A DNA stretch of 64,000 bases from NCBI GenBank assembly GCA_934647165.1, contig CAKUFA010000006.1, positions 22,264 through 86,263 of the forward strand, in the 5' to 3' direction. The DNA is from an uncultured Clostridia bacterium. Its GTDB lineage: Bacteria; Bacillota; Clostridia; Christensenellales; Aristaeellaceae. The position numbers and the translations under genes are program-made. Shown one piece after another: positions 17,115 through 25,166 of this stretch (the first letter of the stretch is position 1; each line of letters begins with the position of its first letter). The notes below the pieces were generated by a model, which was not told the DNA's origin, did no database searches, and saw nothing but the letters and a program-made list of their open reading frames with translations.

Positions 17115-17840
17115 TCAGCTTCCCAGATAGGCCTTGCGCACGGCATCGTTATGGAGCAGTTCATCCGCAGACCCTGTCATGCTGATGGTGCCGGTTTCCA
17201 GCACGTAGGCACGGTCTGCAATGGACAGTGCCATCTGCGCATTCTGTTCCACCAGCAGAATGGTCACGCCAGCCTCATGCAGTTCCTTAACAATATCGAA
17301 AATCTGCTCCACCAAAATGGGGGCAAGACCCATGGACGGCTCGTCCAGCATCAGCAGCTTAGGCTTGCTCATCAAGGCGCGTGCCATGGCCAGCATCTGC
17401 TGCTCGCCGCCGGAGAGCGTACCGGCGATCTGCTTCTCGCGCTCTTTCAGGCGGGGGAAACGCTTAAACATTTCCTGCATGGAAGCGTCAATTTCAACCG
17501 CCGGGCGGGTATAGCCGCCCATCTCCAGGTTTTCGCGAACAGTCATCTGCTGGAAGATGCGCCGCCCCTCCGGGCAAAGCGCAACGCCCTGGGAAACAAT
17601 TTTGCTGGCATGGGTTGTCAGCAGGTTTTTTTCATCAAAGATGATGGCGCCGCTGCGCGGCCGCAGAAGCCCTGCCACCGTGTTCAGCGTGGTGGATTTG
17701 CCCGCGCCGTTGGCGCCAATCAGCGTCACCACCTCATCGTCATACACCTCAAAGCTGATGCCTTTGATCGCGTGGATTGCACCATAGTACACATGCAGGT
17801 CATCCACCTTCAACAGCGGCTTGCGTTCCTCGCTCATCAA
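17115..17840 (-). CDS. livF: Branched-chain amino acid ABC transporter, ATPase LivF
   Basis: One of the two ATPases of the HAAT (Liv) importer, 241 residues. Walker A GANGAGKS, signature LSGGEQQMLAMARAL, Walker B LLMLDEPSMGLAP. The gene overlaps livG by four bases (ATGA), so the two ATPases are translationally coupled and probably made in equal amounts. The last gene of the operon livJHMGF. Substrate could be branched-chain amino acids, amides or urea; amino acids are the default for this gene order. Confidence 0.95.
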   Translation of the reverse strand: MMSEERKPLLKVDDLHVYYGAIHAIKGISFEVYDDEVVTLIGANGAGKSTTLNTVAGLLRPRSGAIIFDEKNLLTTHASKIVSQGVALCPEGRRIFQQMTVRENLEMGGYTRPAVEIDASMQEMFKRFPRLKEREKQIAGTLSGGEQQMLAMARALMSKPKLLMLDEPSMGLAPILVEQIFDIVKELHEAGVTILLVEQNAQMALSIADRAYVLETGTISMTGSADELLHNDAVRKAYLGS

Positions 17841-18694
17841 GCATCCTCCTTCCGCTTGCCCAGATAGGCCTCAATCACCACAGGATTGCGCTGAATTTCT
17901 TCCGCCGTACCCTTGGCAATCACACGGCCGTAATTCAACACGCAGATGCCCTCGCAAATGCCCATCACCAGGTTCATATCATGCTCGATGAGCATCACCG
18001 CAATCTGGAACTGGTCGCGGATCTTGATGATGTTGTCCATCAGTTCTTCCGTTTCATGGGGATTCATGCCCGCAGCCGGTTCATCCAGCAGTAAGAGGGA
18101 AGGGTTGGTCGCCAGGGCACGAACAATTTCCAGCCGCCGCTGTGCGCCATAAGGCAGGGAGCCTGCCTTCACATCCGCCATGTTCTGCATGTCGAAAATA
18201 CTAAGCAGCTCCAGCGCTTTTTCATGCTGCACCCGCTCCTGCTTCCAGTAAGTCGGCAAGCGGAAAATGCCCGTGAACATGCCGTACTTCACCTGGTTGT
18301 GAAGCCCGATGCGAACGTTGTCCTCCACAGACATGTTGCCGAACAAGCGGATATTCTGGAAGGTGCGGGCAATGCCCAGCTTGTTGGCCTGCACGGTGTT
18401 CATGCCCGCAGTGTCGCGGCCATTGACAAGCACGGTGCCGGTCGTGGGTTGATACACCTTGGTCAGCAGATTGAAAACCGTGGTTTTGCCTGCGCCATTG
18501 GGGCCGATCAGGCCGGCGATCTCCGTTTTGCCAATGGTCAGGTTAAAGTCCTCCACAGCCTTCAGGCCGCCGAACTCAATGCCCAAATGCCGCGCTTCCA
18601 GCACGGGGGTTTTGTTCACATCCCGCTCAGGCACAATGGCCTCGCTGGGCACAGGCACCATTTGGGTGGTGGATTTCCGCTTAATGTTGCTCAT
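17837..18694 (-). CDS. livG: Branched-chain amino acid ABC transporter, ATPase LivG
   Basis: The second ATPase, 285 residues. An N-terminal extension of about 28 residues precedes the usual start of the ABC domain (LEARHLGIEFGGLKAVEDF). Walker A GPNGAGKT; the signature is LPYGAQRRLEIVRAL, the LPYG variant typical of LivG; Walker B LLLLDEPAAGMNP; C-terminal LivG hallmark YGRVIAKGTAEEIQRNPVVIEAYLG begins near residue 255. Overlaps livM by four bases and livF by four bases. Confidence 0.95.
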   Translation of the reverse strand: MSNIKRKSTTQMVPVPSEAIVPERDVNKTPVLEARHLGIEFGGLKAVEDFNLTIGKTEIAGLIGPNGAGKTTVFNLLTKVYQPTTGTVLVNGRDTAGMNTVQANKLGIARTFQNIRLFGNMSVEDNVRIGLHNQVKYGMFTGIFRLPTYWKQERVQHEKALELLSIFDMQNMADVKAGSLPYGAQRRLEIVRALATNPSLLLLDEPAAGMNPHETEELMDNIIKIRDQFQIAVMLIEHDMNLVMGICEGICVLNYGRVIAKGTAEEIQRNPVVIEAYLGKRKEDA

Positions 18695-19740
18695 GCGGCC
18701 TGCCCCTCCTTTTCGTTCTTCTTCTCCTTGTGGAAGACGCTGCGGAACATATTTTTCAGGAAAGGATCATTGGTAGCCAGCATCACCAGGATCAGCACCA
18801 CTGCATACACCAGCATGCGATAATCCGAGAAGGCGCGCAGCATCTCCGGCAAAACGGTGAGCACCGTTGCGGCAATCACCGAGCCGCGGATGTTGCCGAT
18901 GCCGCCCAGCACCACAAACACAAGCACCAGGATGGAGGTATCAAAGCGGAACTTGCTGGCCGTCACCGTAGAGAAATTCAGCCCGAACAGCGCACCGGCC
19001 ATGCCTGCCAACACGGCGGACACAACAAAGGCAATCATCTTGTACTTGGTCACCTGGATGCCGACAGATTCCGCAGCAATGCGGTTGTCGCGGCAAGCCA
19101 TGATGGCGCGGCCCGTGCGGCTGTTAATCAGGTTGAGCACCACAAAGAGCGTGAACAGGATCAATGCAAAACCCATGGTGAAGGTAGAAATCTTTGCAAT
19201 GCCCGTAACGCCGATGGGACCGTTGACAATCAGCTTGCCCGGAAGATTCGGGTTAAGAAAGCTCACACTCAGCGTGCCGCCATCCAAAGACACATACAGG
19301 CAGTTGAGCACGTTGCGGATAATTTCGCCAAAGGCCAGCGTCACAATCGCCAGATAGTCGCCGCGGAGCCGGAGCACGGGAATGCCGATCAGCACGCCCG
19401 CAATGCCCGCAAACGCACCGCCTACAAGAAGCGCAGCCAACAGCCGCACCACTTCGTTTTCCATCTGGAACGCCGCCAGCAGCCACGCGGACACGATGGT
19501 GCCCGTGAAAGCGCCGATGCTCATGAAGCCCGCATGACCCAGGCTCAGTTCCCCGGAGATGCCCACCGTCAGGTTCAGGGAAACCGCCATCACCACGTAC
19601 ACGCAAATCGGCACCAGCTGTCCCTTGAAAGAGCGGGACATCATTTTGTTGCCAATCAGAATTTGGCAAACCACAAAGGCCGCAATCACCAGGCCATAGG
19701 TGATGAGATTGCTCACCAGGATTTTCTTTGTTCTTTTCAT
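18691..19740 (-). CDS. livM: Branched-chain amino acid ABC transporter permease LivM
   Basis: A 349-residue multi-pass permease with the family motif SLGHAGFMSIGAFTG and, in the cytoplasmic loop, ACRDNRIAAESVGI, the ATPase contact site. ATG at 19740 is preferred to one at 19764 because GAGGTGG stands five bases upstream and the earlier start would run 14 bases into livH. Contains about nine hydrophobic segments. Coupled to livG by an ATGA overlap. Confidence 0.94.
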   Translation of the reverse strand: MKRTKKILVSNLITYGLVIAAFVVCQILIGNKMMSRSFKGQLVPICVYVVMAVSLNLTVGISGELSLGHAGFMSIGAFTGTIVSAWLLAAFQMENEVVRLLAALLVGGAFAGIAGVLIGIPVLRLRGDYLAIVTLAFGEIIRNVLNCLYVSLDGGTLSVSFLNPNLPGKLIVNGPIGVTGIAKISTFTMGFALILFTLFVVLNLINSRTGRAIMACRDNRIAAESVGIQVTKYKMIAFVVSAVLAGMAGALFGLNFSTVTASKFRFDTSILVLVFVVLGGIGNIRGSVIAATVLTVLPEMLRAFSDYRMLVYAVVLILVMLATNDPFLKNMFRSVFHKEKKNEKEGQAA

Positions 19741-19750
19741 GTGCGCCACC

Positions 19751-20635
19751 TCACACTTTCTCACGCACGGGCTTGCCCAGCAACCCCTGCGGCTTCACCA
19801 GCAGCACCACAATCAGCACCGCGAACACAATGGCGTCGCCCAGTTCCGTGGAAATATAGGCTTTGCCCAGAATTTCGATGATGCCCAGCAGAATGCCGCC
19901 GATCATAGCGCCGGGAATGGAACCGATGCCGCCGAAAACGGCCGCTGTGAACGCCTTGATGCCCGGCATGGAACCAGTGGTAGGCGTGAGGGTAGGATAA
20001 GCCGTGCAAAGCAGCACGCCTGCAATGGCTGCAAGCGCCGAACCAATGGCAAAGGTGATGGAGATCGTGACATTCACATTGATGCCCATCAATTCTGCCG
20101 CACCCTTATCCTCGGCAACGCCGCGCATGGCCTTGCCCATCTTGGTTTTGTCGGTAAAGAGTGTCAGCGCCACCATGATTACAACGCTCACTGCCACAGT
20201 CAGCACGGTATTGCCGCTGATTTGCAGCTGGCCGCCAAAGAGCGACACCATGCCCAAATTCACCACTGCGGGGAAAATTTTGGGGTTGGAACCCCACAGA
20301 AGCAGCGCCGAGTTCTGCAGCAGATAGCTCATGCCGATGGCGGTAATCAGCACTGCCAGCGAGGACGCCTGGCGCAGGGGTTTATACGCAAGCCGCTCAA
20401 TCACAACGCCCAGCAGCGCGCATACAACGACGGCAGCCAGAATGGCTACATAGGGAGGCAACCCCAAATAATTCATGCAGCAGAAGGTAACGTAAGCGCC
20501 AATCATGATGACGTCACCATGGGCAAAATTCAGCATCTTCGCAATGCCGTACACCATGGTGTACCCCAGTGCAATGATGGCGTAGACGCTGCCCAGACTG
20601 ATACCGTTGCATAGATACGAAAGCAGCGAAATCAT
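19751..20635 (-). CDS. livH: Branched-chain amino acid ABC transporter permease LivH
   Basis: A 294-residue permease. The start at ATG 20635 (GAGAGG nine bases upstream) gives the standard LivH N-terminus: GISLGSVYAIIALGYTMVYG followed by NFAHGDVIMIGAY. The longer upstream frame adds a Lys/Arg-rich stretch with no family support. It also has the conserved EDKGAAELMGIN loop (ATPase contact). It lies 213 bases after livJ, separated by two stem-loops, and is followed by livM after 10 bases. Confidence 0.94.
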   Translation of the reverse strand: MISLLSYLCNGISLGSVYAIIALGYTMVYGIAKMLNFAHGDVIMIGAYVTFCCMNYLGLPPYVAILAAVVVCALLGVVIERLAYKPLRQASSLAVLITAIGMSYLLQNSALLLWGSNPKIFPAVVNLGMVSLFGGQLQISGNTVLTVAVSVVIMVALTLFTDKTKMGKAMRGVAEDKGAAELMGINVNVTISITFAIGSALAAIAGVLLCTAYPTLTPTTGSMPGIKAFTAAVFGGIGSIPGAMIGGILLGIIEILGKAYISTELGDAIVFAVLIVVLLVKPQGLLGKPVREKV

Positions 20636-20707
20636 ACTCCACAACCTCTCCCTCGTCGTTTTCTTGCGTTTTTCTTTCCGCGCCATTGCTTGAAAATATG
20701 CACAGAA

Positions 20708-20759
20708 GGTAACCAGCATCAGTCACCCGCAGTTCTTGGGCTGATTGATGCTGATTACC
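20708..20759 (-). repeat. Stem-loop just upstream of livH
   Basis: Arms 20708-20725 and 20742-20759 pair at 16 of 18 positions. No T-run follows on the minus strand. With the next stem-loop it occupies the livJ-livH gap. Confidence 0.6.
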
Positions 20760-20794
20760 TTTCGCTGCGCTTATCTTCCTGCGGTAATGACGAC

Positions 20795-20838
20795 GAAAGC
20801 CGCCCGATCTCCGCCAAAGCAGAAGTCGGGCGGCTTTC
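20795..20838 (-). repeat. Stem-loop after livJ (attenuating or mRNA-stabilising)
   Basis: A 13-bp perfect stem (20795-20807 with 20826-20838) 11 bases after the livJ stop. The minus-strand sequence after it (CGTCATTACCG) is not T-rich, so it resembles the 3'-stabilising hairpins that raise binding-protein mRNA above permease mRNA (inference). Confidence 0.65.
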
Positions 20839-20848
20839 ATCATTCAAA

Positions 20849-21982
20849 TTAGTCCATCAGCTCGTAAGCGCCGCTCTTGATAACGTATACCTTCGGCGCC
20901 TTGTTGACCTCGCCGTTGGAAGACCAGGTGGAAACACCGGTCAGGCCGTCCACCGTCAGAGTCTGGAACTGCTCGATCATCACATCGCAGGCATCTTCCG
21001 CCTTGGTTTCACCGGTCAGGCCAGCCTTCTGCGCAGCGTCATACAGGGCATAGATGCCGTCATAAGCATCCGCAGCAAACTGGTTGGGGGTGTCGCCATA
21101 CAGGCTCTTAAACTTGGAAACGAAGTTCACGGTCTTCTCGTCAGCGCCGAAGGCAGAGAAGGGCGCCAGCAGCATCAGGTTTTCAGCCAGAGAAACGTCG
21201 AAACCTTCCATGGCCAGGATACCATCCATGCCGTCATCGCCGAAGAAGGTAGGCGCATAGCCCATGTCCTTGGCCTGCTTGAGGATCAAGGAAGCGGGGG
21301 TATAATAAATGGGAAGGAACACCAGGTCAGCACCGGCGTCCTTGCAGGCGCTCAGCTGCACGGAGAAGTCAGCATTGTCATCCGACGCGAAAGCCTGGGC
21401 AGCCACAATCTCCAGGTTCAGCTCGGCAGCTTTCTCCTTGAAAGCATTGAAAATGCCGGTGGAATAAGCGTCGCTGCTATTGTAGATAACGCCGATCTTG
21501 GTGCCCAGCTTCTTGTCCACAATAAACTGAGCGGACACAACACCCTGCATGGGGTCGGTGAAACACACCTGATACATGTTGTCCTTATCCGCAGTGACGG
21601 ACGGAGAAGAAGCGGAAGGCGTCAGCATGAACACACGATCCTCGTATGCCTGGGCAGAAACCGCAATGCAGGGAGCGGTGGTCACCGTGCCCAGGATAAA
21701 CTGCGCACCTTTATCCAGCACATTGTTGTAGGCGTTAATGCCCTTTTCTGCATCGTGTTCATCATCTTGCGCCATCAGTTCAATCTGCATGCCGCCCTTG
21801 GCGTTGATTTCCTCTACAGCAATTTCAGCACCATGCAGCACAGCCTGGCCATAAACGGCGGCAGCACCGGTCAGCGGTCCGATCAGGCCAATCTTATAAG
21901 TATCCTCGGCAAAAGCGACAGAGCTCATGCCAAACGCCATACTCATGGCCAAAGCAGCAGAAACCAGTTTGCGGAACTTCAT
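20849..21982 (-). CDS. livJ: Branched-chain amino acid ABC transporter substrate-binding protein
   Basis: A 377-residue periplasmic-binding-protein type I family member. Start at ATG 21982: AGGAGG is seven bases upstream, while an ATG six bases earlier would be too close. The product has a signal peptide (LVSAALAMSMAFGMSSVAFA, then cleavage before EDTYK) but no lipobox Cys, so it would be secreted free rather than lipid-anchored, unusual for a Gram-positive importer. Mature start YKIGLIGPLTGAAAVYGQA is typical, as is VGVIYNSSDAYSTG-like hinge sequence (GVIYNSSDAYSTGIF). First gene of livJHMGF. Confidence 0.93.
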   Translation of the reverse strand: MKFRKLVSAALAMSMAFGMSSVAFAEDTYKIGLIGPLTGAAAVYGQAVLHGAEIAVEEINAKGGMQIELMAQDDEHDAEKGINAYNNVLDKGAQFILGTVTTAPCIAVSAQAYEDRVFMLTPSASSPSVTADKDNMYQVCFTDPMQGVVSAQFIVDKKLGTKIGVIYNSSDAYSTGIFNAFKEKAAELNLEIVAAQAFASDDNADFSVQLSACKDAGADLVFLPIYYTPASLILKQAKDMGYAPTFFGDDGMDGILAMEGFDVSLAENLMLLAPFSAFGADEKTVNFVSKFKSLYGDTPNQFAADAYDGIYALYDAAQKAGLTGETKAEDACDVMIEQFQTLTVDGLTGVSTWSSNGEVNKAPKVYVIKSGAYELMD

Positions 21983-22002
21983 GGTCATTCCTCCTATTAA
22001 AA

Positions 22003-22057
22003 ATGGGATGCAAGAATCACTTTTGCGTCCTGCACATCCGTGATTCTTGCGTCCCAT
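22003..22057 (-). promoter_or_regulatory. Inverted repeat in the livJ leader
   Basis: ATGGGATGCAAGAATCAC (22003-22020) pairs with GTGATTCTTGCGTCCCAT (22040-22057) at 17 of 18 positions. The outer arm touches the -10 box and the transcription start; the inner arm is followed by ATTTTTAATAGGAGG, that is a U-tract running into the ribosome site. It could act as operator, attenuator or 5' stabilising hairpin. Confidence 0.65.
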
Positions 22058-22084
22058 CATACCCCCTTAACAAGGCTTCGTCAA
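22056..22084 (-). promoter_or_regulatory. Promoter of livJHMGF
   Basis: Minus strand TTGACG (22079-22084), 17 bases, TATGAT (22056-22061). Confidence 0.82.
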
Positions 22085-22177
22085 GGGTATTCATTGTTTT
22101 TTTCATGCACTTTCATTGAAAAACATGCATTTTGTTCCATGCGGACTTTTTTCGACCGAAATGTTCGATCATTCGCA

Positions 22178-22498
22178 TTACAGCATGCAGCACAGGCGAA
22201 GCAGCGGCTGAACATCGCCATCAACCCGCACTTTCCCGAACAGAAGCGCGCTCATGGGCGACACATTACCGCGCACAATATCCAGTGCCATTCTCTCGTC
22301 TGTATGAATAATGCAGGATGGATAATCATCGCCGCACTCCTTCACGGAAACCACACCGTCTTGCAGGCGAATATCAGAGATATGCGTTCCCCAGTCCAGT
22401 CGAATCAGTTTATCCCAATCGCGCAGCTTCGCGCCATAGGGTGCCGCCAGTGCAGGCAGATCATGCAAAAAAGCTTCCACCGTCTGATAGGGCGTCAT
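22178..22498 (-). CDS. SCP2 sterol-carrier-like domain protein
   Basis: A 106-residue single-domain protein with the SCP2 lipid-binding pattern: VSVKECGDDYPSCIIHTD followed by ALDIVRGNVSPMSALLFGKV and the final VRVDGDVQPLLRL, where G.....GD....L is the family hallmark. The ATG at 22498 has GGAGG nine bases upstream; an ATG 27 bases earlier has none. SCP2 domains bind acyl chains or sterol-like lipids. It is monocistronic with its own promoter, next to the LytTR-PAS gene. Confidence 0.82.
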   Translation of the reverse strand: MTPYQTVEAFLHDLPALAAPYGAKLRDWDKLIRLDWGTHISDIRLQDGVVSVKECGDDYPSCIIHTDERMALDIVRGNVSPMSALLFGKVRVDGDVQPLLRLCCML

Positions 22499-22537
22499 TG
22501 CCAGTTTCCTCCATCGCAGCCGCATTCGTTTACTGTT

Positions 22538-22566
22538 AATTTACGACAGGTTTTCGGAAAAAGCAA
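22538..22566 (-). promoter_or_regulatory. Probable promoter of the SCP2 gene
   Basis: Minus strand TTGCTT (22561-22566), 17 bases, TAAATT (22538-22543). Confidence 0.6.
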
Positions 22567-22631
22567 TGAGAACAATCTTTCGCATTTTGCTGTCACCCAT
22601 TTTCAATTTCAATTTAATCTGAAAAATCCAT

Positions 22632-23354
22632 TCATACCTTTTCGTTCCTATGATCCTTCTGCCGCTCCAGAAGCAGACAGGCGCAGTAGCCTTCCTGCGG
22701 TTGAAAGCAGTAAATCTCCAGATCTTTGTTTACTTCCGAGCTGTAATCATAGATCGTTCTTTTGCCGCCGTTAAGTGCCACATCGGCATAAGCAACCAGC
22801 CACTTTTTGTCCGCATTGGCAAATATGTCGTAGAAGGAATGGTTCAGCATCTGCTCCAGTGTTTTTCCTTCCAGCTGTTCCATGGCGCGGTTGCAATAGC
22901 GGAAGATGAAATCAATGCCCTTTCCCTGCTGATCAAAGCGCAATTCAATGATGCAAAATGCGATGGGCATCTCATCTACGATGTGCATTTTGGCAACAAG
23001 TCTTTCCTCTTCGTTCCATTTCTCCGGGTAAATGACGGTTTTCAGCCCTTTTTGATTCTGCCTGTGCTGCTCGGCATGGTTTTTGCGGCCATCGAACACC
23101 CTGCCATCCCTCATGGTATAACGCGCGCCTGTGATGTCCGCAATTTGCCGCCGTGCCAGCACATACGCGCGATTGACGCTGATGAAATCCTCCTTCGGCA
23201 GGGATAAAAGCACCTCTCGCAGTGTAAGGTACGTCATTACTTTTCGCCCATCCATCAGGCAAATGCAGGTTTTGGCTTCTTCGCGAAGGATATACTTAAT
23301 TTGTAAGGGTTCAATATCGTGCTTGGCGAAGAATTTTTCCATTTTTTCCGTCAT
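22632..23354 (-). CDS. LytTR DNA-binding domain / PAS domain regulator
   Basis: A 240-residue regulator with reversed architecture: a LytTR DNA-binding domain at the N-terminus (about residues 14-95, with DGRKVMTYLTLREVL and FISVNRAYVLARRQIADI) followed by a PAS-like sensor (about 120-225, with RYCNRAMEQLEGKTLEQML and NHSFYDIFANADKKW). LytTR is usually C-terminal. No receiver domain, so input is probably a ligand bound by PAS. The ATG at 23354 has GAAGG eight bases upstream; the earlier start would lie in the promoter palindrome. Target genes are unknown; a 14-bp palindrome overlaps its own promoter. Confidence 0.82.
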   Translation of the reverse strand: MTEKMEKFFAKHDIEPLQIKYILREEAKTCICLMDGRKVMTYLTLREVLLSLPKEDFISVNRAYVLARRQIADITGARYTMRDGRVFDGRKNHAEQHRQNQKGLKTVIYPEKWNEEERLVAKMHIVDEMPIAFCIIELRFDQQGKGIDFIFRYCNRAMEQLEGKTLEQMLNHSFYDIFANADKKWLVAYADVALNGGKRTIYDYSSEVNKDLEIYCFQPQEGYCACLLLERQKDHRNEKV

Positions 23355-23370
23355 TCGGCATACCTTCTTC

Positions 23371-23401
23371 AAATAAAACTTGATTACATCAAGTTTTATT
23401 T
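23371..23401 (-). promoter_or_regulatory. 14-bp perfect palindrome at the LytTR-PAS promoter
   Basis: AAATAAAACTTGAT (23371-23384), 3-base centre, exact reverse complement (23388-23401). It covers the expected transcription start and overlaps the -10 box by four bases, a repressor-like position. Confidence 0.75.
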
Positions 23402-23426
23402 TATCAAAAACACGTCTCATATTCAA
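23398..23426 (-). promoter_or_regulatory. Promoter of the LytTR-PAS gene
   Basis: Minus strand TTGAAT (23421-23426), 17 bases, TAAAAT (23398-23403). Confidence 0.75.
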
Positions 23427-23482
23427 CTTTTTTCAGAAAAAAAGTTTTAATTGATGAATGGAATTGAAATAAAGAATGACCC

Positions 23483-24505
23483 TCACAGTGTGCGCAAACC
23501 GCGCAGTGCCCCGCGCACGGACACCACCAGCGGCAACACCAGCAGCATGCCCAGCGTTCCGGCCACAATACCGCCTGCCGTGATGGCCATAAGCACAGCC
23601 AGGGGATGAAGCTTGGTTGCGGATGACAGCAACCTTGGTGAAAGGATGGTCCCCTCCAGCTGCTGCACCAGCACAATGACCCCCAGCGTCCACAGCGCAG
23701 CAGCCAATCCGCGTGGCAGCGCCAGCAGAACAGCCGGCGTTCCGGCAAGCAGCGGCCCCAGATAGGGTACCATTTCCAGTGCTCCCATCAATAACCCCAT
23801 CAGCAGCCATCCGGGATGTCCAACTGCCAACAGCCCTATCGCTGTGGCGAATCCCACTGCGCCGGAAATGAGCATCTGCCCTCGCAAAAAGCCCACCGTT
23901 TCCCGGCGCATTTCCCGCGAGGCACGCACCGCACGTCTCCGCCAGCGCACCGGTAAAAGCAGCATCAGCCACTGTGCAATGCGTTTTCTGTCCCGCAAAA
24001 GATAAAAGGCAAGCAGCGGTGCAAGAAACAACCGGCTGACGGTATTCACGGTCCGTGCTGCTGCCCCTGCCAAATAGGTCGCCGCCATGCCCGCCCATTT
24101 TCCCGCCTGGGTAAAAATTTCATCGCGCACAGGCGTCACATCCACCCCGCGCTCCGTCAGCCATTCCTGCAGCTGCGCCAGCCATGTTTGTCCCGTTGCA
24201 ATGATGCCCGGCAGCGCATCGCTCATCTGCTTCACCTGCCGTGCCAACGGCGGAATAATCCCCAATGCCAGCAAAAGCATCGCCAGTGTCAGCACTGCAA
24301 GCGCCGCAACAGATGCCGGCGTCGGCTTCAGCTTTTTTTCCAGCAGTGTGCAAATCGGCAATGCAAGCGCCATCAACACATAGCCCGCAGCCAGCTGCGC
24401 ACACAATGTGCGCCACACCGGCCACCACAGCACCACGGCAGCCACGGCACACGCTCCGGCAGCGCCAATCCGCATCCACTGTATCCGGGATAATCGTGTC
24501 TCCAT
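23483..24505 (-). CDS. AI-2E family transporter (UPF0118 permease)
   Basis: A 340-residue polytopic membrane protein. The family features are two N-terminal segments, a long extracytoplasmic loop (LPGIIATGQTWLAQLQEWL), the segment LFLAPLLAFYLLRDRKRI and the late pattern GALEMVPYLGPLLAGTPAVL and QQLEGTILSPRLL. ATG at 24505 has AAGGGGG five bases upstream; the reading frame extends much further but without family support. Members export AI-2 in E. coli but act as Na+/H+ antiporters or other exporters elsewhere, so the substrate is open. It follows the 43-aa gene by 56 bases, probably in the same operon. Confidence 0.9.
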   Translation of the reverse strand: METRLSRIQWMRIGAAGACAVAAVVLWWPVWRTLCAQLAAGYVLMALALPICTLLEKKLKPTPASVAALAVLTLAMLLLALGIIPPLARQVKQMSDALPGIIATGQTWLAQLQEWLTERGVDVTPVRDEIFTQAGKWAGMAATYLAGAAARTVNTVSRLFLAPLLAFYLLRDRKRIAQWLMLLLPVRWRRRAVRASREMRRETVGFLRGQMLISGAVGFATAIGLLAVGHPGWLLMGLLMGALEMVPYLGPLLAGTPAVLLALPRGLAAALWTLGVIVLVQQLEGTILSPRLLSSATKLHPLAVLMAITAGGIVAGTLGMLLVLPLVVSVRGALRGLRTL

Positions 24506-24561
24506 GGTTGCCCCCTTACACGGCCTGGGCGGAGGATGCATTCCCCCGCCCCAGCGTCCCT

Positions 24562-24693
24562 TCACATTTTCATATGCTTTTTCATCTGCTGCATGGTTCG
24601 GCGTGCACTCCGCCGCAGCTTCCACGCACCCGGCATCATCATCACACCCGCGCCAAGGGCAAAGCCCATTGCACTTCCCAGGGCAAACTTCAT
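24562..24693 (-). CDS. 43-aa glycine-rich membrane peptide
   Basis: A short gene with a very strong site (AGGAGGTG, seven bases from ATG). The product begins MKFALGSAMGFALGAGVMMM, a glycine-zipper-like hydrophobic segment, and continues with a basic tail (LRRSARRTMQQMKKHMKM), like the N-terminus of YtxH-type small proteins. Its start overlaps the PRC-barrel stop as ATGA, so it is translationally coupled. Function unknown; it may be an accessory subunit of the permease encoded next (inference). Confidence 0.75.
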   Translation of the reverse strand: MKFALGSAMGFALGAGVMMMPGAWKLRRSARRTMQQMKKHMKM

Positions 24694-25166
24694 GCTTCTT
24701 CACCTCCTCTGCCACGCGGTTTTTCAAGGGAGCAGCCGCACCCAAGCATGACCAGCCCTTCATCTTCCGCTGCAGAAACTGCGAAATCGCAAGCCAGCAG
24801 CCGCCCAGTAAGGAGCGATTCCGACGGCCCCAGATCAACCTCCAGCGCAGTCACCTCGCGGCTCGCAGGATGCAGCATCACATCGGTGACATAGCCCAGC
24901 AGCATGCCGCCGGTATCCTGCACCATGCCCAAGGCATAGTCCGCATCCTTGGGCAGTTTGCCCGGACTCTTGTCCACAATCACCGATACCTCGCCTAGGA
25001 TCCGCACATCTTCTGCGCCAATCCAGCGTGCCATACCAAGCCCATGCCGCACCACCAGCCCACGAAGGAACCGTCCGTCCCGCGTCAAAACTGCCCGTTC
25101 AACCCGCGCCAGCAGCCGTCCGTTGCGCACCACGGGCAGCCCCAGCATGCTGCTCAGGCGCATCAT
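24690..25166 (-). CDS. PRC-barrel domain protein
   Basis: A 158-residue protein with two PRC-barrel-like halves: LSSMLGLPVVRNGRLLARVE to VIVDK, and GMLLGYVTDVMLHPASREVT to SLLTGRLLACDF. It ends with a Cys/Gly-rich tail (MLGCGCSLEKPRGRGGEE). Such proteins (YlmC/YmxH relatives in Bacillus) are small cytosolic binding modules. It overlaps both neighbours by ATGA junctions: the 47-aa gene upstream and the 43-aa gene downstream. Confidence 0.82.
   Translation of the reverse strand: MMRLSSMLGLPVVRNGRLLARVERAVLTRDGRFLRGLVVRHGLGMARWIGAEDVRILGEVSVIVDKSPGKLPKDADYALGMVQDTGGMLLGYVTDVMLHPASREVTALEVDLGPSESLLTGRLLACDFAVSAAEDEGLVMLGCGCSLEKPRGRGGEEA

Noticed and set aside
22178..24505. Two-component or quorum-sensing locus (LytTR plus AI-2E permease)
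   Set aside because: No sensor kinase, peptide precursor or luxS; the AI-2E family name does not prove AI-2 transport, and the genes have separate promoters.
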